DNA of 64,000 bases, from positions 1 through 64,000 of the forward strand of contig NZ_AUJB01000008.1 of the NCBI RefSeq assembly GCF_000424005.1, given 5' to 3'. The translations under genes and the position numbers were made by a program. The notes beneath the pieces are model-generated. The model was not told the origin of the DNA, did not search any database, and saw only the letters and a program-made list of their open reading frames with translations. The stretch is from Pseudobutyrivibrio ruminis CF1b (GTDB lineage Bacteria; Bacillota; Clostridia; Lachnospirales; Lachnospiraceae). Each line of letters opens with the position of its first letter. Position 1 is the stretch's first letter. Below are positions 52,640-60,352 of the stretch, one piece after another.

Positions 52640-53469
52640 TGGAAAAATTAATAATGTACCTGGGCTTCCCCTTCGTCCGTTACGCCCTCATTGTAGGTGT
52701 GTTAATCGCCCTTTGCTCATCCCTCCTAGGCGTGACCTTAGTTTTAAAGCGATACTCATACATTGGAGATGGCCTTTCACATGTGGCATTTGGCGCTCTT
52801 GCCATCGCAACAGTGTTAAATCTTACAAATAAGATGATAATCATTTTGCCTCTTACAATCCTCGCAGCTATATTGCTTTTAAAGAATGGCAATAATTCCA
52901 AGGTTAAGGGAGATGCAGCCATTGCCATGATTTCTGTGGGAGCCCTGGCTTTTGGTTATCTTTTGATGAATGTATTTCCATCTTCGGCAAATGTATCAGG
53001 GGATGTGTGCTCCACACTATTTGGCTCCACATCTATCCTTACACTGACAAAAGAAGAAGTAATAATCTGCGGCATTCTTTCAGTTTTTGTGCTTGTAGTA
53101 TTTGTACTGTTTTACAATAGAATTTTTGCAGTTACCTTTGATGAGAACTTCGCAAATGCGGTAGGAACAAAGGTGGATTTCTACAATCTTTTGATTGCTA
53201 CTGTTACTGCTGTGATTATAGTTCTCGCCATGAATCTGGTGGGCTCTTTGCTTATATCAGCCCTTGTTATATTCCCTGCACTTTCTGCAATGAGCGTGAT
53301 AAAAAGCTTCAGGGGAGTGACAATTTTTTCTGCAGCATCCTCAGTGATATGTGCCTTTATTGGAATAATTATTTCCATATTGGGAGGCACACCTGTTGGT
53401 TCCACAATTGTGGCCGTTGATGTTGTTATGTTTTTAATTTGTTTCGTTATAGGAAAGGTAAAGGGATAG
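52639..53469 (+). CDS. Metal ABC transporter permease (ZnuB-type)
   Basis: A 276-residue ABC-3 family membrane protein with about eight helices (YALIVGVLIALCSSLLGVTLVLKRYSYIGDGLSHVAF, here given as CSSLLGVTLVLKRYSYIGD and LSHVAFGALA). The Asp and His pairs in this motif are conserved in ZnuB. It imports zinc or manganese. GGAGG before the overlapping ATG. The lipoprotein gene follows 4 bases later. Confidence 0.93.
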   Translation: MEKLIMYLGFPFVRYALIVGVLIALCSSLLGVTLVLKRYSYIGDGLSHVAFGALAIATVLNLTNKMIIILPLTILAAILLLKNGNNSKVKGDAAIAMISVGALAFGYLLMNVFPSSANVSGDVCSTLFGSTSILTLTKEEVIICGILSVFVLVVFVLFYNRIFAVTFDENFANAVGTKVDFYNLLIATVTAVIIVLAMNLVGSLLISALVIFPALSAMSVIKSFRGVTIFSAASSVICAFIGIIISILGGTPVGSTIVAVDVVMFLICFVIGKVKG

Positions 53470-53473
53470 GATT

Positions 53474-54004
53474 ATGAAGAAAGTAACTGTGTTAATCCTG
53501 ACTGGTTTATTAGCATTAGGGCTTATGGCTTGTGGAAAAACAGAGGCTCAGGTGGAAGATACTGTGGATGTAGCGGTAGATGATAACATTGCTCAGGTGC
53601 AAGAGGAGGATTTACAGGAGGAAGTCCCAGAGGAAGAGGTTCCTCTGGCTGACCCTTCTGTAGATTTGGATCTTACAGCCATGTCTTCCACAATGATTTA
53701 TGCAGAGGTATCCAACATGATGATGGAACCGTTAGAATATACCGGCAAGACAGTGAAGATGGAAGGTATCTGTGGCACATATCAGGATGCTGAAACAGGA
53801 AAGATGTATTATGCATGTGTAATTCAGGATGCTACTCAGTGTTGCTCCCAGGGATTAGAATTTGTTTTGGATGAAAGCAAGTATTCTAAAGATGACTACC
53901 CAGCTCAGGGTGAAGAGATTTCTGTCAAAGGAACATTTTCAACCTATGAGGAAAACGGCGGTCAGTACCTGACTATGCTGGATTCTGAGTTGGTGAGTGA
54001 TTAA
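53474..54004 (+). CDS. Lipoprotein with an OB-like domain, end of the zinc-type operon
   Basis: A 176-residue lipoprotein; the lipobox is LMAC with Cys at 20, followed by an acidic linker (residues 25-65). The C-terminal 100 residues form short strands with YTGKTVKMEGICGTYQD, KMYYACVIQDATQCCSQGLEF and GEEISVKGTFSTYEENGGQYL, an OB-fold-like pattern with Cys residues that might bind metal. Translated 4 bases after the permease, so it is probably tied to metal uptake or sensing. No named family is certain. Confidence 0.75.
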   Translation: MKKVTVLILTGLLALGLMACGKTEAQVEDTVDVAVDDNIAQVQEEDLQEEVPEEEVPLADPSVDLDLTAMSSTMIYAEVSNMMMEPLEYTGKTVKMEGICGTYQDAETGKMYYACVIQDATQCCSQGLEFVLDESKYSKDDYPAQGEEISVKGTFSTYEENGGQYLTMLDSELVSD

Positions 54005-54024
54005 ATAGGAGTTTTTACTGATTA

Positions 54025-54056
54025 AGGGAAGCTGATATTTTTCGGCTTCTCTTTTA
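54025..54056 (+). terminator. Terminator after the zinc-type operon
   Basis: GAAGCTGA and TCGGCTTC arms with a TATTTT loop, then TCTTTTATTTT. G-U pairs make it medium strong. Confidence 0.7.
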
Positions 54057-54062
54057 TTTTGT

Positions 54063-54180
54063 TTCAACCTGCTTGCTACAGTTTATATGGTCTTGTCTTG
54101 TATCAAGAGCAAGCCCTTCGGGAGCTGTGCTCTCTTGACACTGCGCCAATAGCCATATAAAAGGTAATCAAGCAGGCTTG
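54063..54180 (+). ncRNA. Self-folding left part of the 452-bp element
   Basis: CCTGCTTG (54068-54075) pairs with CAAGCAGG (54169-54176), and TTTATATGG (54082-54090) with CCATATAAA (54153-54161). Inside, TCAAGAG with CTCTTGA encloses a GCCCTTCGGGAGC loop. This fold competes with pairing of the left end to the right terminal repeat at 54502-54514. Whether it is transcribed is unknown. Confidence 0.5.
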
Positions 54181-54222
54181 AAAACGGGACTGTGGCAGGC
54201 CACAACCTATAAAATCAAATAC

Positions 54223-54458
54223 ACTACGTGGGGGTTATATTATTTTTCTTAAACCTCACGTAGTAAAATCATATATTTGCACTAGGGACTACGTGAGGTT
54301 TTGAAAAAAAGTGAAAACCTCTCGTAGTTTTTCTTGTTTTTTGCTGTCTTAATTACGTGAGGTTTGATCCAAAATGCTAAAATCTCTCGTAGTTAGACTG
54401 ATAATTAGGATCATATACTACGTGGGTTCTTATAAAAAAGCATCAAATCTCACGTAGT
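54223..54458. repeat. Array of four 65-bp units with inverted ACTACGTGAGGTTT sites
   Basis: Eight 14-bp sites related to ACTACGTGAGGTTT alternate in orientation, starting at 54223, 54251, 54288, 54315, 54352, 54380, 54417 and 54445. They form four hairpins (54223-54264, 54288-54328, 54352-54393, 54417-54458) with loops of 13-14 bases. The three gaps are each 23 bases and unlike each other, so the period is 64-65 bases. It is not CRISPR: the conserved part is a palindrome pair and the spacers are too short and AT-rich. Confidence 0.88.
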
Positions 54459-54657
54459 ATACTTGTTTTTATAGGTTATGGTGCTGCCACAGTCCCAGTT
54501 TCAAGCAGGTTGAAAATAAAAAGAGATTTAGCCATAGACAAAACTTTTGAGATAAACTCTTCTTTAATCCATATAAACCTTTGAATTGGAATTATAGATA
54601 ATGCCCTATGACTATATTTATAGTTAATCGAAGAATAGTAGACACCCCATCTAATTG

Positions 54658-54685
54658 TTGCCAATTTATTGTATTTCGCTATACT
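54658..54685 (+). promoter_or_regulatory. Possible sigma-A promoter of larE
   Basis: TTGCCA, a 16-base spacer and TATACT, 36 bases before the gene. The 200 bases between the hairpin array and this site show no gene. Confidence 0.5.
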
Positions 54686-54721
54686 ATGAGGAAAGAGAAA
54701 TATAATTAGGGGTATGATTAG

Positions 54722-55534
54722 ATGGTTCTATTAGATAAATATGAAGCATTAAAGAACTACTTCAAGGAGCTGGGCTCTGTGGCAATCGCATTTTCCAGCG
54801 GAGTAGATTCTACATTTTTGCTTTTTACAGCTCATGAGGCACTTGGCGATAATGTAATAGCAGTGACAGCTTCATCATGCTCATTTCCAAAGCGTGAATT
54901 GAATGAAGCTAAGGATTACTGCAAATCTATTGGTGTAAGACATTTTATTGTGGAATCAGAGGAGCTTGAGATAGAGGGCTTTTCTCATAATCCACCAAAT
55001 AGATGCTATTTGTGCAAGCATGAGCTTTTTACAAAGATTTTTGATTTGGCAAAGAAAGAGGGCATAGCATATGTAGCTGAGGGCTCAAATCTTGATGACA
55101 ACGGAGATTACAGACCAGGTCTTCAGGCTGTTAAGGAGCTTGGCGCCAAAAGTCCTCTCAGGGAGGTAGGCTTTACAAAGCAGGAAATCAGAGAGCTTTC
55201 AGCTCATTTTGGATTGCCTACTGCAAACAAGCAGTCTTTCGCCTGCCTTTCAAGCCGCTTCCCATATGGAGAGACCATTACAGAAAAGAAGCTTGGTATG
55301 GTTGATAAGGCAGAGCAGCTACTTTTGGATATGGGATTCAATCAATTCAGAGTTCGTATTCACGGAGAGAATGTGGCTCGTATCGAGTTACAGCCTGCAG
55401 ATTTTAGCAGAATGCTTGATGAGGAATTGCGTTTAAGTATTTATGATGCATTTAAAGAATACGGCTTTGCGTACGTTGCGCTGGATTTACGAGGCTATCG
55501 TACTGGTAGTATGAACGAGACACTTAATATATAA
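54722..55534 (+). CDS. larE: LarE-type sulfur-transferase for nickel-pincer cofactor synthesis
   Basis: A 270-residue PP-loop ATPase of the LarE family, which adds sulfur to the pyridinium dicarboxylate nucleotide on the way to the nickel-pincer cofactor. The PP-loop is SSGVDST (residues 25-31). Cys175 lies in QSFACLSSRFPYGE, the place of the sacrificial sulfur donor in Lactobacillus LarE. Two more Cys, C95 and C98 in NRCYLCKHELF, suggest the variant that binds a [4Fe-4S] cluster with three Cys and recycles sulfur. larB and larC are not in the window. Single gene or in an operon with the AraC gene. Confidence 0.87.
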   Translation: MVLLDKYEALKNYFKELGSVAIAFSSGVDSTFLLFTAHEALGDNVIAVTASSCSFPKRELNEAKDYCKSIGVRHFIVESEELEIEGFSHNPPNRCYLCKHELFTKIFDLAKKEGIAYVAEGSNLDDNGDYRPGLQAVKELGAKSPLREVGFTKQEIRELSAHFGLPTANKQSFACLSSRFPYGETITEKKLGMVDKAEQLLLDMGFNQFRVRIHGENVARIELQPADFSRMLDEELRLSIYDAFKEYGFAYVALDLRGYRTGSMNETLNI

Positions 55535-55566
55535 TATTACTAGAATGTTTTACCATAGGAGGGTTT

Positions 55567-56475
55567 ATGGATTACAGTCAGTACGTAAAAAAAGATTTTG
55601 AAGGAATAAGCGCATTTAGTTTATCAATGGGAGCAAAGGCAAGAAGCTACAATGCACATTGGCATTCCCATGGGGAAATAATACTTGTCGCGTCGGGTGA
55701 AAATAATGTATTTAAAGTAAATCAGGATACATATCATCTGTCTCCAGGGGATTTCGTACTGGTGTGGCCACGAGAAATGCATGAAGTGATTGATGCCGAT
55801 TTGGAAAATACACTGATTATTAGATTTAGTAATGCCTTTGTAAATTCGTTGTTTGATCTTCAGAGAATCATGCATTTTTATAGAAATTTGCATGTAATCT
55901 GTATCAATACACATCGTGAATTGGTGGCTAATCTTACAGCTATAGCATATAGAATGAAAGAGTATTTTATGTCTGATGTTCCTGATAAGGAGCTTAGATG
56001 TTGTATGCTCCTCATGCAGTTTATGCTTACTCTCGATGAGCACAAAAGTGAATTTGTTCCAGAATTAAGACAATTAGATGAAATTAATTCTTACGGAGAT
56101 ATCTACCGTAGGATGGTATTAGTTACTGATTATATAAAGAATAATCTTACAGCCGATGATTTATCTCAGGCCAGCATGGCTAAAATGGCAGGTGTAAGTA
56201 AAGATTATTTTTCTAGAGTTTTTAAGGAAACCACAGGAATGAATTATAGTAAATGGCTAAATATGATAAGGTTGGAGAAAGCCACCGAACTTTTAGCTAC
56301 AGAGGATAAGCCTCTTACAGAGATCGCCATGCTTTCGGGTTTTCAAAGTATCCCTAGTTTTAACAGGGTATTCAGGGCAGAAAAGGGCATGTCTCCAGGT
56401 GAGTACCGAAGCCTGTTTGAAAAAAGTAATCCATATTTAGCAAAATATGATAATCTTCATGTCAAAAATCGATAA
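55567..56475 (+). CDS. AraC-family regulator with cupin domain
   Basis: A 302-residue transcription regulator. Residues 15-95 are an N-terminal cupin (YNAHWHSHGEIILVASGENN; LSPGDFVLVWPREMHEV) for a small-molecule ligand, often a sugar. The C-terminal 100 residues are two helix-turn-helix units: LSQASMAKMAGVSKDYFSRVFKETTG and LTEIAMLSGFQSIPSFNRVFRAEKGMSPGEYR (in part). AGGAGG lies 6 bases before the ATG. Targets are not known; no sugar operon is adjacent. Confidence 0.9.
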   Translation: MDYSQYVKKDFEGISAFSLSMGAKARSYNAHWHSHGEIILVASGENNVFKVNQDTYHLSPGDFVLVWPREMHEVIDADLENTLIIRFSNAFVNSLFDLQRIMHFYRNLHVICINTHRELVANLTAIAYRMKEYFMSDVPDKELRCCMLLMQFMLTLDEHKSEFVPELRQLDEINSYGDIYRRMVLVTDYIKNNLTADDLSQASMAKMAGVSKDYFSRVFKETTGMNYSKWLNMIRLEKATELLATEDKPLTEIAMLSGFQSIPSFNRVFRAEKGMSPGEYRSLFEKSNPYLAKYDNLHVKNR

Positions 56476-56596
56476 GTATATTTTAAAATTTCGCAATATA
56501 CTTTAGTAGACGACATAAAGATTGCATGTAATCTTTATTCTGAATATTTATCACCACATTACGTGGAAGAGGTCTGGTTCAGCCCCAGGCCTTTTC
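56474..56596 (+). terminator. Series of hairpins ending in a terminator after the AraC gene
   Basis: AAGTATATT / AATATACTT (56474-56503), TAAAGATT / AATCTTTA (56516-56537), then the terminator stem AGGTCTGG / CCAGGCCT (56570-56592) and TTTTCT. The first begins at the stop codon of the gene. Confidence 0.7.
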
Positions 56597-56618
56597 TGCA
56601 TTTATAGGACAATAAATG

Positions 56619-56648
56619 AGAGGTTTGGGTTAGCCCCAAACCTCTTCT
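56619..56648. terminator. Terminator overlapping the stop of the MetE-like gene
   Basis: An 11-bp stem AGAGGTTTGGG / CCCAAACCTCT (56619-56629 and 56635-56645). The loop contains the TAA stop (56630-56632) of the minus-strand gene. After the stem the minus strand reads CATTTATTG, a modest T run. Confidence 0.8.
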
Positions 56649-57745
56649 GCTATTTCTTTTACTAATTTAAGTTTTGCCCACTGTTCTTCCTCAGTAAGCT
56701 TGTTTCCGATTTCACATGAAGCGAAGCCACACTGAGGGCTTAAGTATAATCTATCAAGCGGGATATATTTTGCTGCATCGTGAATACGTTTTATGATTGT
56801 TTCCTTGTCCTCTAGCTTTGGTGTCTTAGTGGTAATAAGACCAAGAACTACCTTCTTGTCAGGTGAAACCTTTGCAAGTGGAGCAAATCCACCTGAGCGG
56901 GCATCATCATACTCCAAGAAAAGAGCATCTACATTTTCCTTCGCAAATACGTAGTCGGCAACTGAATCATAGGGACCACTGGTGAAGAAAGTAGAGTGGT
57001 AGTTGCCTCGGCAAATATGAGATGTGATAACCAGGTCAGCAGGCTTGTTCTCAAGAGCAAGATTATTTACCTGGAGGAGTTGTTTCTTAACTTCCTCAAT
57101 ATCAATTCCAAGAGATGCATAGCGCTGCTTTGCTGCATCACCTACGATGGCACCCCATGTGCAGTCATCAAACTGAAGGTTGCGGCAGCCTGCCTCATAG
57201 AATTGCTTAATAACATCCTGGTAAGCAACACCAATATCCTGGATAAGCTCTTCATTTGTAGGATAAAACTTTCTTGTGGTCTCGTAGTTTGCTGGAATAA
57301 TCATCTGCTGGAATGTCTGAGCAGGTGCTGGGATTGTGTATTTTGCAACTGTGTTCTCATCCTCAAACTGCTTTAAGAATTTAAAATACTCCACAAAAGG
57401 ATGAGGTTTTGCCTTGATTTTTCCCACAAGATAAGTGTCATCCAAAAGGGCAAGCTCCCCGTTAAAGCTGACGCCGCCACCAGTATTTTCATGGGCAACT
57501 CCCTCAAGCCCCCACATGAAATCAAGGTGCCAGAAGGTTCTTCTGAATTCACCATCTGTGATTATGTGATATCCAAGCTCTTTCTGCTTGGCTACAACCT
57601 TTTCAATTTCTCTGTTCACTACATGATCATAGGCTGATTCAGCAATTTTTCCAGCAAGGAAATTTGCCTTTGCCTCCTTTAATGCCTGTGGTCTTAAGAA
57701 GCTTCCTACGAAGTCATATCTGTAAGGTGTCTGTATTGTACTCAT
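56630..57745 (-). CDS. MetE-like cobalamin-independent methyltransferase (YxjG/YxjH type)
   Basis: A 371-residue cytosolic protein that matches the C-terminal catalytic half of methionine synthase MetE. The zinc site is seen in ITSHICRGN (His and Cys), LEYDDARSGGFAPL (Glu) and LSPQCGFASCE (Cys). The substrate site DGEFRRTFWHLDF near residues 64-76 is typical of short MetE homologues that use a methyl donor other than polyglutamyl-folate. It is divergent from a LysR regulator, which probably controls it. Alternative roles are methyl transfer from S-methyl compounds. Confidence 0.88.
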   Translation of the reverse strand: MSTIQTPYRYDFVGSFLRPQALKEAKANFLAGKIAESAYDHVVNREIEKVVAKQKELGYHIITDGEFRRTFWHLDFMWGLEGVAHENTGGGVSFNGELALLDDTYLVGKIKAKPHPFVEYFKFLKQFEDENTVAKYTIPAPAQTFQQMIIPANYETTRKFYPTNEELIQDIGVAYQDVIKQFYEAGCRNLQFDDCTWGAIVGDAAKQRYASLGIDIEEVKKQLLQVNNLALENKPADLVITSHICRGNYHSTFFTSGPYDSVADYVFAKENVDALFLEYDDARSGGFAPLAKVSPDKKVVLGLITTKTPKLEDKETIIKRIHDAAKYIPLDRLYLSPQCGFASCEIGNKLTEEEQWAKLKLVKEIAEEVWG

Positions 57746-57842
57746 TATTATGTCTCCCTTCGCTGTAATTGTCGCGTGTTTGTTGAAATGGATTATATGC
57801 CTAGTGAGTAAATAGGTAAAATATGAAAAATTGGCATATAAC

Positions 57843-57859
57843 CATAGATAAAATCTATG
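57843..57859. promoter_or_regulatory. LysR-type operator between the MetE-like and LysR genes
   Basis: CATAGAT and ATCTATG arms with three A bases between, a perfect palindrome. A further half-site AATCTATG lies at 57880-57887. A TATAAT (57868-57873) next to it may be the -10 of the LysR gene, so binding would also repress the regulator. Confidence 0.6.
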
Positions 57860-57905
57860 ATAATGATTATAATTAGGAAAAATCTATGTTAACAGGAGAA
57901 GGATA

Positions 57906-58805
57906 ATGACTCTAAAACAGCTTAGATATGCGGTTACTGTGGCAGATACAGGAAATATTACGGAGGCGGCAAGGAAGCTTTTTATAGCTCAGCCCAGTCT
58001 TACATCTGCCATAAGAGAACTGGAAAATGAATATAATATTACCATTTTCACCCGTTCTAATAAGGGGATAGAAGTGACTCCTGAGGGGGATGAGTTCTTA
58101 GGATATGCCCGCCAGGTATTGGAGCAGACTAATCTTATAGATGAAAGATACACTGGGAAAAGCACAGGTAAACAGCGTTTTTGTGTTTCAGCCCAGCATT
58201 ATTCCTTTGCAGTGGAGGCTTTTGTTGAGCTTTTGAAAAGATATGGTGGGGATAAGTACGAATTTCACATGAGAGAGACACAGACATACGACATTATCGA
58301 TGACGTGGCTCACCTCAGAAGTGAGATAGGAATCCTGTATCTTAATAAGTTTAACGAGACTGTAATCAGAAAGACACTTAGGGATAATGGACTGACTTTC
58401 CACAGCCTCTTTAAGGCAAAGCCACATGTGTTTATTGGAAAAGACAGCCCACTGGCTAAGAAGAAGTCACTTACGCTCGATGATTTGAAGGATTATCCAC
58501 GCCTTTCCTATGAGCAGGGCAGCCACAATTCCTTTTATTTTTCTGAGGAGATTCTCAGCACTGTGGATTGCGACAAGGAGATTATTGTAAGGGACCGTGC
58601 TACACTTTTCAACATGCTAATTGGTCTCAATGGATATACAATCTGTAGCGGTGTTATCAGTGAGGAGCTAAACGGCCCAAGCATCATAGCCAAACCTTTG
58701 AAGGTGGATGACTATATGGAAATTGGATATATCCTGCCTTCTGGAATAACTCATTCAAAGCTGACAGGTAATTATATTGAGATGCTTAAGGCCAGCTGTA
58801 GGTGA
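57906..58805 (+). CDS. LysR-family regulator
   Basis: A 299-residue regulator. The N-terminal helix-turn-helix is TLKQLRYAVTVADTGNITEAARKLFIAQPSLTSAIRELE (in part: NITEAARKLFIAQPSLTSAI), followed by a linker helix and a periplasmic-binding-like effector domain (from about residue 92). It is divergent from the MetE-like gene with a palindrome in between, the standard LysR layout; by context the effector may be homocysteine or a related sulfur metabolite. GGAGAAGG precedes the ATG. Confidence 0.92.
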   Translation: MTLKQLRYAVTVADTGNITEAARKLFIAQPSLTSAIRELENEYNITIFTRSNKGIEVTPEGDEFLGYARQVLEQTNLIDERYTGKSTGKQRFCVSAQHYSFAVEAFVELLKRYGGDKYEFHMRETQTYDIIDDVAHLRSEIGILYLNKFNETVIRKTLRDNGLTFHSLFKAKPHVFIGKDSPLAKKKSLTLDDLKDYPRLSYEQGSHNSFYFSEEILSTVDCDKEIIVRDRATLFNMLIGLNGYTICSGVISEELNGPSIIAKPLKVDDYMEIGYILPSGITHSKLTGNYIEMLKASCR

Positions 58806-58811
58806 TGTTAT

Positions 58812-58840
58812 TTGACAAAAGGAAGGAAAGCAAATATTAT
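58812..58840 (+). promoter_or_regulatory. Sigma-A promoter of the rhodanese-TtcA gene
   Basis: TTGACA, a 17-base spacer and TATTAT. This is close to consensus. Transcription would start near 58847 and meet the hairpin at 58871 before the gene. Confidence 0.75.
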
Positions 58841-58870
58841 ATAGCTACCTAGTTAGTCGATAGGAGAATA

Positions 58871-58898
58871 AAGCAGATGCTAGCCATCTGCTTTTGCT
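58871..58898 (+). terminator. Terminator-like hairpin in the leader of the rhodanese-TtcA gene
   Basis: A 9-bp stem AAGCAGATG / CATCTGCTT with a CTAGC loop and TTTTGCT after it. It stops the LysR transcript, but because a promoter lies between (58812-58840) it could also attenuate the next gene. Confidence 0.7.
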
Positions 58899-58917
58899 AT
58901 GTATAAGAGGAACGTTA

Positions 58918-60084
58918 ATGAAAGAAATAACATATAAAGAATTAACAGAGCTTCAGGAAGGTAGCTACATTCTAGTAGATATCCGCAATGAAGGTAGTCT
59001 AAAATATGGCATGATTCCTGGTGCTGTAAGCATTACACATGAGTTATTTGATACTGATTTGGATGGTGTTGTGTCTCGCCTAGATAAATCAAAGCAGATT
59101 GTTTTATATTGCACCAGAGGACAGGTTTCAATAGAGGATGCGGAGCTTCTTTGCGACAATGGTTTTGATGCAGTAAGTCTCAAGGGTGGCTATAACAGCT
59201 ATCTTTCCGCACTTATGGAGCAGCAGGATGCAGAAGGCGAAGCTGAGCTTCACGCTCAGACTGCTGAAATAGAGAAGAGTATTAGAAAGAAATTTCATAA
59301 GACATTGTTTTCTCCTTTTGCCAGAGCTTGTAAGGAATATGAACTTATCAAAGAGGGAGATCACATCTGTGTTTGTATTTCAGGTGGTAAGGATTCCATG
59401 CTTATGGCAAAGCTCTTCCAGGAGATAAAACGTCATCAAAAGGTAAATTTTGAGCTTACCTTCCTTGTGATGGATCCAGGCTATAGCGCAGTCAATCGTC
59501 AGCTTATCGAAAGCAACGCGAAGCTTATGGGAATCCCTATTGTCATTTACGAGAGTGATATTTTTGATGCTGTAGACACAGTAGAAAAGAATCCTTGCTA
59601 TCTCTGTGCAAGAATGAGACGTGGTCATTTGTATTCAAAGGCAAAGGAGCTTGGATGTAACAAGATTGCATTGGGACACCACTATGATGATGTTATAGAG
59701 ACTATCCTCATGGGCATGCTTTATGGTGCACAGGTTCAGACTATGATGCCGAAACTTCATTCAACAAACTTCGAAGGTATGGAATTGATTCGTCCACTTT
59801 ATCTTGTGCGCCAGGATGATATCATCGCTTGGCAGCGTTACAATGGACTTCACTTCTTACAGTGTGCATGTCACTTTACAGAGACCTGTGACAGCTGTTC
59901 GGTGGATGGCACCAGCGCTTCAAAGCGTCTTGAGACAAGAAATCTCATTGCTGAGCTTAAAAAGACTAATCCGTATGTGGAGTCAAATATCTTCCGCAGC
60001 GTGGAAAATGTAAATCTGGCTACAGTAATAGCATACAAGCAGGATGGCGTGAAGCATCATTTCCTTGATACCTATGATGAGTAA
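58918..60084 (+). CDS. Rhodanese-TtcA fusion, probable tRNA thiolation enzyme
   Basis: A 388-residue fusion. Residues 1-100 are a rhodanese domain with the active Cys65 in LYCTRGQVS. Residues 125-388 are a PP-loop ATPase of the TtcA/TilS group: PP-loop CISGGKDSM (153-161), CYLC (C227, C230), and a late Cys cluster LQCACHFTETCDSCS. TtcA-type enzymes put sulfur on C32 of tRNA with an Fe-S cluster; the rhodanese would supply the persulfide in cis. GAGGAAC is a weak ribosome site before the ATG; other ATG codons 24 bases up are not better. Target base not proven. Confidence 0.85.
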   Translation: MKEITYKELTELQEGSYILVDIRNEGSLKYGMIPGAVSITHELFDTDLDGVVSRLDKSKQIVLYCTRGQVSIEDAELLCDNGFDAVSLKGGYNSYLSALMEQQDAEGEAELHAQTAEIEKSIRKKFHKTLFSPFARACKEYELIKEGDHICVCISGGKDSMLMAKLFQEIKRHQKVNFELTFLVMDPGYSAVNRQLIESNAKLMGIPIVIYESDIFDAVDTVEKNPCYLCARMRRGHLYSKAKELGCNKIALGHHYDDVIETILMGMLYGAQVQTMMPKLHSTNFEGMELIRPLYLVRQDDIIAWQRYNGLHFLQCACHFTETCDSCSVDGTSASKRLETRNLIAELKKTNPYVESNIFRSVENVNLATVIAYKQDGVKHHFLDTYDE

Positions 60085-60114
60085 AAAAATAAATATCTAA
60101 GAAAAAGATTAATT

Positions 60115-60148
60115 AAGGTCTGGCTTTTTGGCTAGGCCTTTATTTTTT
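60115..60148 (+). terminator. Intrinsic terminator after the rhodanese-TtcA gene
   Basis: A 10-bp stem AAGGTCTGGC / GCTAGGCCTT with two G-U pairs and a TTTTTG loop, followed by TATTTTTT. Confidence 0.82.
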
Positions 60149-60255
60149 CATAACCTTTTGAAAAAAGAATAGAGCAAAATAGATAAAAATTAGCAATAAA
60201 AATTAAAATATTTTAACAAATATCGTATAACAAGGCATATTTTTAACAAGCAATG

Positions 60256-60284
60256 TTGAAAAATTGTATAAAATGGGTTATAAA
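60256..60284 (+). promoter_or_regulatory. Sigma-A promoter of the GH43 gene
   Basis: TTGAAA, a 17-base spacer and TATAAA, about 70 bases before the start. The AT-rich stretch between 60149 and 60255 holds nothing else I can identify. Confidence 0.6.
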
Positions 60285-60312
60285 ATTGACTTAGGAAATA
60301 TAATATTAAAAT

Positions 60313-60332
60313 AGTTTAGTATATGCTAAACT
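60313..60332. promoter_or_regulatory. Palindromic operator before the GH43 gene
   Basis: AGTTTAG (60313-60319) and CTAAACT (60326-60332) with six bases between, a perfect 7-bp inverted repeat downstream of the promoter. A repressor there would block transcription. The protein is unknown. Confidence 0.6.
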
Positions 60333-60352
60333 AAAAGGAGAAGGGGGAACAA

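Larger units (their letters stand above)
54063..54514. repeat. 452-bp non-coding element with terminal inverted repeats and a hairpin array
   Basis: No gene. The ends are a perfect 13-bp inverted repeat, TTCAACCTGCTTG (54063-54075) and CAAGCAGGTTGAA (54502-54514). Within lies a second closing stem of 24 bp in two parts: GGGACTGTGGCAG (54186-54198) with CTGCCACAGTCCC (54484-54496), and AACCTATAAAA (54204-54214) with TTTTATAGGTT (54467-54477). It encloses four regular hairpins. The left 120 bases form a separate fold. It may be a foldback transposable element, a structured RNA or a protein-binding array. The one overlapping minus-strand frame (54476-54664) looks spurious. Confidence 0.85.

Noticed and set aside
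54223-54458. CRISPR array
   Set aside because: The repeated unit is a 14-bp site in alternating orientation with 13-14 and 23-base gaps. There is no 28-36 base direct repeat, no unique 30-base spacers and no cas gene near.
54476-54664. 62-residue ORF on the minus strand
   Set aside because: It runs through the terminal repeat of the hairpin element, has no ribosome site, and its AT-rich composition fits intergenic DNA.
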